From the NCBI GenBank assembly GCA_036276235.1, contig DATBDZ010000156.1, positions 1 through 13,322 on the forward strand: a stretch of 13,322 bases of DNA, given 5' to 3'. This document shows positions 7,334-13,274 of this stretch, one piece after another. The position numbers and the translations under genes were made by a program. Under the pieces are notes generated by a model that was given only the letters and a program-made list of their open reading frames with translations, was not told the DNA's origin and searched no databases. Every line of letters begins with the position of its first letter. Positions within the stretch are counted from its first letter, which is position 1. Source of the stretch: JANWHF01 sp036276235 (lineage in GTDB: Bacteria > Planctomycetota > Phycisphaerae > Tepidisphaerales > Tepidisphaeraceae).

Positions 7334-9082
7334 TCATTGAATGCACCACAACTTCCACATATTGCGCAGTGCCAGTTCGATGCTGCGTGCAAAACCGTGA
7401 GCGTCCAGAAGCGGCGAACGCGCCATCCGCTCTCGCATTCCATCACGCAGCCCTCGCAAGCGATCAAGATCACCCGCCAGTTCCGCGGCCATTCGCACGT
7501 ACTCCCGCGCATCGCGCGCAACGAGCTCCGGCAATCCCGCGTTGGAAAGAATGCTTGCGCCGCTTCGTGAGACCGCGGTTTGCCCCGCCAGCGTGACGAC
7601 CGGCACTCCCATCCAGAGCGCATCGCATGTCGTGGTGCCGCCGGCGTAAGGAAAGGGATCCAGCGCGATGTCGATCTGTTGATAGCCGCGAAGATACTGC
7701 GCGTATGGCAGGCGATCGACGAATTCGAGCCGCGCTTCATCGATGCCAGCTTCCGCCATGAACGCCGCAATGCAGCGGCGATGTTCCCCGCGCGCGGCAT
7801 GAAGCTTCAATCGGGATTTTGGCACGCAAGCCAGCAACTCCCGCCAGATTCGCAGCGTATGCCAATTGATCTTGGCGGCATGATTAAAGCATCCAAAGGT
7901 GACGTGGCCCGCCGACAGCGCCGGCAACGCGCCCACCGGCGGCGCGTCCGCCGGCGCTTGATAACACCAATAGCTTCGCGGCAGCCGAATCGACCGCTCG
8001 CAATAGACGCGCTCATTCCCGCCCGGCGGATCGAGATACGGATCAGTCAAACGATAATCCATCGCGCGCAGCCCCGTCGTTCCGCAATACGCCAGATAGG
8101 TCACCTGCACAGGCGCGGGTTTGCGCGCGAACGCGAGCAATCGCCCCGCATCCGTGTGCATCGCCAGGTCTACGAGAACGTCGATGCGATCCTCGCGAAT
8201 GAGCTGCGCGAGCTGCGCATCAGATGTGCCTGCGATTTGCCGCCAGGTATCGCAATGGGACTTGAGGCGCGCGGACGTTTCATCCTCCCGTCGCGTCCCC
8301 GAGTAGCAGAAAACCTCAAACGATTCGCGATCGTGATTCTCCAGCAGCGGCAGCATGAAGCGCCCAACCGGATGATTCCGCAAATCCGCCGACACATATC
8401 CGATTCGCAATTTGCGATCCGACGTTCGATCGTTCCGATGCGGCTGAATCTCCCGCGCCAGCGCCGCGGCGTACCTTTCATCCCATCGAGAATGCTCCTC
8501 GAAGAGCTGCTCGGGAGTTACCGCCGGATCAAAGTGCATCGTAAAAAGCAGATTGCTGGCGACCTGAGGATGATCTCCCCGCGACGCCGCTTTGCGCAAG
8601 CAGGCGAGCGCCTCATCCAGATCGCCGCGCTCCTTGAGCGCGTTGGCGAGATTCGCCAGCGGCTCGGGAAGATCGGGCCGAAGCTCGGATGCCTTGTGGA
8701 GATAGGTGACAGCCTCGTCAATCTCGCCGAGATTTTTCAGAAGGTTTCCGAGATTGTTGAGAGCCGAAAGCGACGCCGGATCCAGCGCAATCGCCCGCCG
8801 ATATGCGGCAATCGCCTCGGATGTCCGTCCCGTGCCGGCGTACGCCAAACCCAGATCCGCAAAGAAATCAGCCTTGCTCGAATCAATCGAAATCGCCCGC
8901 TCGATCAGCGCAATCCCGTCGGCGGCATGCCCGCCCTGAGCCGCGAGCAATCCAAGCATGTGCAAAGCGTCGGCATGCTCCGGCTGCCCAAGCAGGATCC
9001 GCCGATAGATCGCCTGCGCCTCCGCCGCGCGCCCATTGCGGTGATGCTCAACAGCAATCAGAAATTCGCGGTTCATCGACAT
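7334..9082 (-). CDS. TPR-containing O-GlcNAc transferase-like protein (SPINDLY/OGT, GT41)
   Basis: A 582-residue protein with about five TPR units at residues 2-170, then a GT41 catalytic region. Visible marks are R-I-G-Y-V-S-A-D-L-R-N-H-P-V-G at 226-240 with H237 at the conserved histidine, V-D-L-A-M-H-T at 304-310, P-V-Q-V-T-Y-L at 324-330 followed by G-T-T-G, M-D-Y-R-L-T-D-P at 341-348, F-G-C-F-N-H-A-A-K at 396-404 with K404 in the UDP-contacting place, D-P-F-P-Y-A-G-G-T-T-T at 475-485 and G-V-P-V-V-T-L at 492-498. Bacterial members are taken to add a sugar to Ser/Thr of proteins, with TPRs choosing the target; the target here is unknown. I start at the ATG at 9082 (alternative 9076) because the in-frame extension to 9112 is made of intergenic repeat sequence. 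No Shine-Dalgarno site precedes either start. Confidence 0.9.
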   Translation of the reverse strand: MSMNREFLIAVEHHRNGRAAEAQAIYRRILLGQPEHADALHMLGLLAAQGGHAADGIALIERAISIDSSKADFFADLGLAYAGTGRTSEAIAAYRRAIALDPASLSALNNLGNLLKNLGEIDEAVTYLHKASELRPDLPEPLANLANALKERGDLDEALACLRKAASRGDHPQVASNLLFTMHFDPAVTPEQLFEEHSRWDERYAAALAREIQPHRNDRTSDRKLRIGYVSADLRNHPVGRFMLPLLENHDRESFEVFCYSGTRREDETSARLKSHCDTWRQIAGTSDAQLAQLIREDRIDVLVDLAMHTDAGRLLAFARKPAPVQVTYLAYCGTTGLRAMDYRLTDPYLDPPGGNERVYCERSIRLPRSYWCYQAPADAPPVGALPALSAGHVTFGCFNHAAKINWHTLRIWRELLACVPKSRLKLHAARGEHRRCIAAFMAEAGIDEARLEFVDRLPYAQYLRGYQQIDIALDPFPYAGGTTTCDALWMGVPVVTLAGQTAVSRSGASILSNAGLPELVARDAREYVRMAAELAGDLDRLRGLRDGMRERMARSPLLDAHGFARSIELALRNMWKLWCIQ

Positions 9083-9090
9083 ATGAAAGT

Positions 9091-9119
9091 GTGGCACGGG
9101 CAGCTCGCCCATGGCTTGT
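9091..9119. repeat. Truncated copy of the double-hairpin repeat, in the GT41 leader
   Basis: GTGGCACGGG ... GCCCATGGCTTGT matches the first half of the repeats that follow at 9122, but with C for T in the left arm, which leaves one C/A mismatch in the stem, and without the second hairpin. It ends 9 bases before the GT41 start codon, so any ribosome site or late promoter of that gene lies in or against the repeat. Confidence 0.7.
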
Positions 9120-9121
9120 AA

Positions 9122-9276
9122 GTGGCATGGGCTTCCAGCCCATGGCTTGTTGTACTCAACAAGCGTCGGCTAAGTGGCATGGGCGGCCCGCCCATGGTCT
9201 TGCGGTACTCCGCAAGCGTTAACAATGTGGCATGGGTTTCCAACCCATGGCTTGTTGTACTCAACGAGCGTCGGCC
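9122..9276. repeat. Three tandem double-hairpin repeat units (about 52 bp each)
   Basis: Units begin at 9122, 9174 and 9227. Each reads GTGGCATGGG-loop-CCCATG followed by a second stem with a TACT loop. The first stems are CATGGGC/GCCCATG in units 1 and 2 and CATGGGT/ACCCATG in unit 3. The second stems are CTTGTTG/CAACAAG in unit 1, CTTGCGG/CCGCAAG in unit 2 and CTTGTTG/CAACGAG (one G-T pair) in unit 3. Changes on one side are matched on the other, so pairing rather than sequence seems to be kept. The region lies between divergent genes. Confidence 0.8.
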
Positions 9277-9289
9277 GTACGCGGCCGAC
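9270..9289. repeat. 8-bp stem hairpin overlapping the third repeat unit
   Basis: GTCGGCCG (9270-9277) and CGGCCGAC (9282-9289) pair around a TACG loop. It begins within the end of the last double-hairpin unit, so it may be a degenerate further unit. Confidence 0.5.
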
Positions 9290-9345
9290 ATCAGCAAGAG
9301 CGCAGCGTTCCTCTTCTCGTCCCGCAGAGCGCTTCACAACATCGG

Positions 9346-9362
9346 CGAGCCGCCCATGCCAC
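9346..9362. repeat. Inverted partial copy of the double-hairpin repeat
   Basis: CGAGCCGCCCATGCCAC is the reverse complement of the GTGGCATGGGCGG start seen in the unit at 9174. It faces the tandem units and closes the repeat block on the serine hydrolase side. Confidence 0.5.
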
Positions 9363-9443
9363 AAACGCACAGCTCCCAACTTTTCCTTGCATCGCGTTAC
9401 TCACCCGATAGAGTCATCGCACCCAGCACGCTTAAAAACAACC

Positions 9444-10715
9444 ATGCAAGAACAATCACAGTTATACCGATCATCGCCGCTCTTTGGGCTTGCGATGCTC
9501 ATGCTTCTCCTGGCTCCCGCCATCACCCGCGCCGATGACGCCTATTTCCCGCCGCCCGATTCTCAAGGCGGCTGGCGGACGGTGCAGAATCCGCAGCGCG
9601 TCGCGACAACCACCGGCATGGACATCGCCAAGCTCAATGAGGCTTTCGAATATGCCTCTCGCACCAGCCAGCACGGCGGCTTGCTGGTTGCCCGCCACGG
9701 CTATCTCGTTTACGAGCGCTACTACGGCCGCGGCAATCGCGAGGCGATTCCCACGATGGCCTCGGTCGGCAAGGCGTTCACCAGCATCGCCTGCGGGATC
9801 ATGCTCGACGAATTTCACGATCGCATTCCCGACGGCCTCGATCAGAAAGTTTTCACCGGGAAATATCTCCCCGATGCGCTGCCGCTCGATGATCCGCGCA
9901 AGGCGAATATCACGCTGGGCCAGCTTCTTTCGATGGCGGCGGGATTGCACGGCGAAGGGGGAAATCCCGGCTTCGTCAACTTCGAGCCCTCCGTGCGGCT
10001 CGATCCGATTCCACGCGGGCCAGGGCTTGGGCAGGATCTTGCCGCCCTGCGCACGCCGCTCTGGGTCGATCCGGGCGGCGGTTATTCCTACGCCTCCAAT
10101 TCGCCGCACGTCGCGTCGATCGTATTGCGTCATATCGCCGGCATGGAGATGCAGCAATATATCGACATGAAGCTCGCCAAGCCGATGGGCTGGGGAAAGT
10201 GGGGCTACGGAATGCATCGCGGCCAGGTCACGCTCGACCACACGCCCGGCGGCGGCGATGTCGCGCTCCGCCCCACCGACGCGCTGCGCTTTGCCTATAT
10301 GATCCTGCACGATGGCAGGTGGAATCAGAGCCAGCTCGCGCCCGCCAACTATATCGAAGCGTGCGGCAAGCCGTCGCCCTATCAAAAACATGCCCCCTTC
10401 AGCCTGATGTTTGAGATCAACGCCGACGGCCATCTCGCCGGCGCGCCGCGCGATACATTCTTCAAATCCGGCGCCGGCGGCTTTGGCATCTGCATCATCC
10501 CTTCGCTCGATCTGGTTCTCTACAAAATGGCCGGCAGCGAAGCCCAGTACAACCCGCAAAACACCGGCATCCCCCAGGACTACACATACGACGGCTCCCG
10601 CGACACCTGGAAACCCGCCGCCAAAAGCCAATTCAGCGACGGCGCGATCGGTGTAGATGATGGGCTGCGGCGGACGATCGAAATGGTAGCCGCCGCGGTC
10701 AACGCCGGGACGTAG
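9444..10715 (+). CDS. Exported serine hydrolase, beta-lactamase / DD-peptidase fold
   Basis: A 423-residue protein with a Sec-type signal peptide: a hydrophobic run at 13-27 and a likely cut after A30 (T-R-A before D-D-A). The three class C active-site elements are visible: S107-V-G-K110 (S-x-x-K), Y216-A-S-N219 (the Tyr/Asn element, in a Y-S-Y-A-S-N-S form like homologues with an extra residue), and K341-S-G in F-F-K-S-G-A-G-G-F-G. It is likely periplasmic and acts on an ester, amide or peptide; the substrate is not readable, and resistance to antibiotics should not be assumed. I chose the ATG at 9444 because the signal peptide follows and because the open frame upstream (to 9174) runs through the repeat block. 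No Shine-Dalgarno site is seen. The zinc-ribbon gene begins 35 bases after the stop and may share the transcript. Confidence 0.88.
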   Translation: MQEQSQLYRSSPLFGLAMLMLLLAPAITRADDAYFPPPDSQGGWRTVQNPQRVATTTGMDIAKLNEAFEYASRTSQHGGLLVARHGYLVYERYYGRGNREAIPTMASVGKAFTSIACGIMLDEFHDRIPDGLDQKVFTGKYLPDALPLDDPRKANITLGQLLSMAAGLHGEGGNPGFVNFEPSVRLDPIPRGPGLGQDLAALRTPLWVDPGGGYSYASNSPHVASIVLRHIAGMEMQQYIDMKLAKPMGWGKWGYGMHRGQVTLDHTPGGGDVALRPTDALRFAYMILHDGRWNQSQLAPANYIEACGKPSPYQKHAPFSLMFEINADGHLAGAPRDTFFKSGAGGFGICIIPSLDLVLYKMAGSEAQYNPQNTGIPQDYTYDGSRDTWKPAAKSQFSDGAIGVDDGLRRTIEMVAAAVNAGT

Positions 10716-10750
10716 CGTGTCCCAAAAAGCCGCGCAGACGAACGCAGGCG

Positions 10751-11176
10751 ATGCGCGCATTCTTTCAATCCATGAAGCCCTCCCGCCGATGGGCGTTCAA
10801 CGCCGCCGCGATGCTGTCGGCGGCGCTGTTTGTCGCCGCCGTGGCGCTCTGGGTGCGGAGCAACAGCGTCGTTGACCGCTTCACGTTGCGGCAATCCGCG
10901 TCGGAGCGCGTCGAACTCATCTCGACAATGGGCGGCCTCTCCATCGCCACATCTCAGCTCGGCCCGCCACACCCCAACGCCTTGATGCTGACGGAGAGCA
11001 AACTGATCGTTCCGTATCCTCTGCTCGCCCTCGCCTGCGCATCAATCTGCGGCTTATGGTTGGCAACTCACTGGCGCCGAACCCGCACCCCCGGCATATG
11101 CGCCGCCTGCGGCTACGATCTCCGCGCCACGCCCCACCGCTGCCCGGAGTGCGGCGCTATACCGACGAAAAGCTAG
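10751..11176 (+). CDS. Two-helix membrane protein with C-terminal zinc ribbon (planctomycete type)
   Basis: A 141-residue protein: short basic N-terminus, membrane helix at about 16-35, an extracytoplasmic loop of some 50 residues, a second helix at about 86-105, then H-W-R-R-T-R-T-P-G and a four-Cys ribbon, C117-A-A-C120-G-Y-D-L-R-A-T-P-H-R-C131-P-E-C134-G. Both ends should face the cytosol. From memory, this tail occurs in large families of small membrane proteins in planctomycetes and is the best taxonomic clue in the window. The role of the family is unknown to me. An internal ATG at 10772 (M-K-P-S-R-R-W) fits a shorter family-like start and cannot be excluded. Confidence 0.8.
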   Translation: MRAFFQSMKPSRRWAFNAAAMLSAALFVAAVALWVRSNSVVDRFTLRQSASERVELISTMGGLSIATSQLGPPHPNALMLTESKLIVPYPLLALACASICGLWLATHWRRTRTPGICAACGYDLRATPHRCPECGAIPTKS

Positions 11177-11495
11177 CTTCAATCTCGAGTTCCGTTGAGT
11201 GATGCCAGTCAGTTCGAAGGCCAGACCAAACCCGGTGGCCGATAACCTCACGCCGATTCCAGGTCGGAACCCGCGCCACGACCCCTCCGCCGCGCAGCGC
11301 CCTCATCGTTTAGTTAGCCGCGGCGCTTGCACGGGCGTCCAGAGACGCCTCGCGCGCTATGCCCGTCCAAACGCAAACCCCTCAAGCCCGCGCACCCAAA
11401 ACCCACGGAGGGGCGATGTCGGCGCATCACACTGCTCGACTTGACCTATCCCGAGCGCGCGTCGTCAACATCTGTGGCGGCCGTGCGCCGTCCAC
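11177..11495. other. Gene-free convergent intergenic region
   Basis: Nothing in either strand reads as a protein here. The only structure I see is a small hairpin, GGCGTC (11334-11339) with GACGCC (11344-11349), and a competing wider pairing ACGGGC (11331-11336) with GCCCGT (11361-11366). The genes on either side converge, so termination signals are expected, but no U-run stem is visible. Confidence 0.5.
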
Positions 11496-12071
11496 TTAGC
11501 GGCTCGATTCTCCACTCTCTTCTGCTCCTGCAATTGGTTCGATCCAAAACCTCCACGGCCGTGGGGGTGTGCCCTTGAGTCCGTGTGTCACGGTTGTAAA
11601 GAAGAGCCGTTTTTCCTGCTCACCGGGGTAGGCTCCGTAACCTAGAAACACACGCTCGCCTTCGTCCTTTGCGTGCTCACGAATCCCGTCCTTCGCGTAG
11701 TACCCGCGCACCCGCTGACCTGGCATCAAGAGCGTTCCTTCGACATCCACAGGCGTGTTGCGCATTTGCTCCCAAGCCGCTCTTGCCCGCTTAAGGGATT
11801 CTTGCAATCGCTGGTCGTGCTTCTGAACGTACGTGCGGACGCATCGTTCAAGCCGCGGATCTTCCAAATCCGGCATGCCGTCATCCCATGGTTCCAATTG
11901 CAACGGCTCACGTCCATCATTCGCCCATGTTTCGTTGAGCGGTTCAATGGAACCATGCTGCAAACAGCCTGGAAGAGGTCCTCCCGCGGGAACGTCCTCC
12001 GCGCAAATTGTGAAGTAGCCATGCGACGACACGTCGATAATCAATGCCCCAATTCGAAAATGAATATGCAT
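11496..12071 (-). CDS. Hypothetical protein, 191 aa, cytosolic
   Basis: I recognise no family. The sequence has no signal peptide or membrane helix. It opens with a probable beta-rich part (M-H-I-H-F-R-I-G-A-L-I-I-D-V), then a proline- and acid-rich middle (W-D-D-G-M-P-D-L-E-D-P at 62-72), a charged helix at about 75-105 (Y-V-Q-K-H-D-Q-R-L-Q-E-S-L-K), and a C-terminal beta-like stretch with E-R-V-F-L-G-Y-G-A-Y-P-G-E-Q and R-P-W-R-F-W-I-E-P-I. The ordered mix of residues argues that it is a real gene rather than an antisense frame. No Shine-Dalgarno site precedes the ATG; a hairpin lies 15 bases upstream of it. Possible roles, such as an immunity or accessory protein, would be guesses. Confidence 0.62.
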   Translation of the reverse strand: MHIHFRIGALIIDVSSHGYFTICAEDVPAGGPLPGCLQHGSIEPLNETWANDGREPLQLEPWDDGMPDLEDPRLERCVRTYVQKHDQRLQESLKRARAAWEQMRNTPVDVEGTLLMPGQRVRGYYAKDGIREHAKDEGERVFLGYGAYPGEQEKRLFFTTVTHGLKGTPPRPWRFWIEPIAGAEESGESSR

Positions 12072-12085
12072 GCGAGCGGATCGTA

Positions 12086-12104
12086 GGCATCAGCCGCGGA
12101 TGCC
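12086..12104. repeat. Small hairpin upstream of the 191-aa gene
   Basis: GGCATC (12086-12091) pairs with GATGCC (12099-12104) around a 7-base loop, 15 bases before the minus-strand start codon at 12071. It would lie in the leader of that message if transcription begins further out. Confidence 0.4.
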
Positions 12105-12213
12105 GAAAGAGCACGGCTGCGCCGCTTACCAACGGCGTCGCAATCCGTCGCCACTTGTAACTCGTAGGTTAATCCCGGCGATCCCACCCACCTCAACTTA
12201 CGCGCAGCCCCCA

Positions 12214-12440
12214 AAAATTCTTTTGCTGTAACTCTCGCCGCGGCAAAGAGATCGGCGAGACGAAAGATTTTCGGATTTTTATAACTTTTTGGGCAGTGTC
12301 AGATTCAGGCGACAGCCGCAAGTATTGAATTGACAGGAGGTTAGCCGCGCCAAAAATCAAAAATGGGGTCATAATCTGTAAGTCGTTGGGCGGCGGGAGG
12401 TTACTGAACAAAAAGCTAAGTTTTTGCTATATAATGGGGA
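12214..12440. repeat. Module copy A (about 230 bp)
   Basis: The first of two similar segments. Anchors shared with copy B are AAAATTCTTTTG at 12214-12225, a 33-base block at 12259-12291 containing CGGATTTTTATAACTTTTTG with one mismatch between copies, GGGGTCATA...TGTAA at 12365-12381, and TTTTGCTA near 12422. The end contains TATAAT at 12430-12435, which could be a promoter -10, though no good -35 precedes it. A period-7 tandem array follows. Confidence 0.7.
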
Positions 12441-12481
12441 GTGTGTGTTGTGGGTGGTGGGTTGTTGGTTGAGGCCTGTCC

Positions 12482-12526
12482 GTGGTCTGTGGTCTGTGGT
12501 CTGTGGTCAGTTGTCCGTTGTCATTC
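12482..12526. repeat. Tandem heptamer array (GTGGTCT type)
   Basis: GTGGTCT occurs three times in a row from 12482, then the period of 7 continues with diverging units GTCAGTT, GTCCGTT and GTCATTC up to 12526. A GT-rich run of lower order precedes it from about 12441. Confidence 0.75.
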
Positions 12527-12639
12527 ATCGTTGACGCCCATCCTGCGGGGGTCGCTTGCGGGATGTCCGGCACACCCCTGCCGTGGCGGACCCGTGGATC
12601 TTCCGACAGGAAGTCATAGCGAGTTACGTGCGCTACTCG

Positions 12640-12865
12640 AAAATTCTTTTGCGGTAAACCGCGCGGCCACAATAAGTTGGGCGCGACGAAAGATTCTCGG
12701 ATTTTTATAACTTTTTGATCGAATTCGTCAGCGCGACAAAATGCAAGTACTGAATCATCAAAGACTTGCGCGACGAAAATCTGATGAAGGGGGTCATATT
12801 TTGTAATTCCTGCTGGCACAGCGGGTTACAAACGAAAATGGAAACCTTTTGCTAGATAGTGAGGA
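12640..12865. repeat. Module copy B (about 230 bp)
   Basis: The second copy, in the same orientation as copy A, at an offset of 426 bases in the first half and 425 in the second. The matching anchors are at 12640-12651, 12685-12717, 12790-12806 and about 12847. The promoter-like TATAAT of copy A is here TAGATA, so that feature is not kept. Outside the anchors the copies have diverged considerably. Confidence 0.7.
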
Positions 12866-12881
12866 CGTAGGTTTTTGAGAG

Positions 12882-12980
12882 AGGCACGAAGGCACGTAGT
12901 GCATTGTCACACAATGATTTTAGGGTAAATCGCTAGCCAGTTACCCTAAAACGTTTGTGTGACAATGCAGTAGGCACGAA
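12882..12980. repeat. Octamer tandem repeat interrupted by an insertion
   Basis: If bases 12900-12973 (the inverted-repeat element plus one GTAG) are removed, the flanks join to AGGCACGA, AGGCACGT, AGGCACGA: three octamer units in register. The array thus seems to have been the target of the element inside it. Confidence 0.65.
12900..12969. mobile_element. MITE-like 70-bp inverted-repeat element
   Basis: The 29-base arms 12900-12928 and 12941-12969 are reverse complements except for a 3-base bubble (TGA against CGT), around a 12-base loop. The ends are TGCATTGTCACACAA and its complement. The 4-base sequence GTAG stands directly on both sides (12896-12899 and 12970-12973), as a target-site duplication would. 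No coding capacity, so a transposase would have to be supplied from elsewhere. I cannot assign an IS family from the ends. Confidence 0.7.
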
Positions 12981-12996
12981 AGGGGCGGCTTCTAGC

Positions 12997-13024
12997 CTCT
13001 GACTTCTGACTACTGACCTCTGAC
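12997..13024. repeat. Tandem heptamer array (CTGAC type)
   Basis: Four units with period 7: CTCTGAC, TTCTGAC, TACTGAC, CTCTGAC. Follows copy B and the interrupted octamer array, in the same way that the first heptamer array follows copy A. Confidence 0.7.
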
Positions 13025-13153
13025 TACTCATTCCATCAAGACACTATATATAATGTATTGACTTTGTTTACATGCCAGTAATTGGCCGCGGAGGGCGCAA
13101 AGAGCGCGGAGACGTGCTCGGAGCTCGAATGCGTCTGGGCGATCTAAACGGCG

Positions 13154-13190
13154 GCGCAACATCGTCGGACGAATCGTCCAGATGTTGCGC
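13154..13190. repeat. Nested hairpin
   Basis: GCGCAACATC (13154-13163) pairs with GATGTTGCGC (13181-13190), and within it GGAC (13167-13170) pairs with GTCC (13176-13179). AAACG stands near both sides (13146-13150 and 13192-13196), but not at equal distance from the arms, so a target duplication is doubtful. Confidence 0.6.
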
Positions 13191-13199
13191 AAAACGTTG

Positions 13200-13274
13200 A
13201 GGACTTTATGCGGAGTGCGTGGCGATCAACTGCGGTGACTTGGGGCGGCGTGGACGCACTCCGCATAAAGTCCT
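13200..13274. mobile_element. MITE-like 75-bp element with perfect 21-bp terminal inverted repeats
   Basis: The arms 13200-13220 and 13254-13274 are exact reverse complements; the outer end reads AGGACTTTATGCGG. The 33-base centre is not self-complementary. GTTG lies directly at both sides (13196-13199 and 13275-13278), consistent with a 4-bp target duplication. There is no coding capacity and the ends differ from those of the 12900-12969 element. Confidence 0.62.

Noticed and set aside
7580..9121. A 513-codon open frame on the + strand opposite the GT41 gene
   Set aside because: It is antisense to a protein with clear TPR and GT41 motifs, is very rich in Arg, Ile and Pro as expected for a mirror frame in high-GC DNA, and shows no domain.
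9122..9276. Possible CRISPR array
   Set aside because: Units follow each other without unique spacers, each unit holds two hairpins with differing sequence, and there are no cas genes.
9471..10760. A 429-codon minus-strand open frame opposite the serine hydrolase
   Set aside because: The + strand has a signal peptide and three active-site elements; the antisense frame has nothing recognisable.
11673..12086. A 137-codon + strand open frame opposite the 191-aa gene
   Set aside because: Composition looks like an antisense frame; the minus-strand frame is longer and has a more protein-like sequence.
12193..12819. Two short minus-strand frames with locally similar translations
   Set aside because: The likeness is explained by the duplicated DNA module; around the GGGGTCATA anchor the copies agree in different frames, so a conserved protein is unlikely.
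13049..13063. TATAAT at 13049-13054 and TTGACT at 13058-13063 as a promoter
   Set aside because: The two are in the wrong order and spacing for one promoter, and no gene follows in the window.
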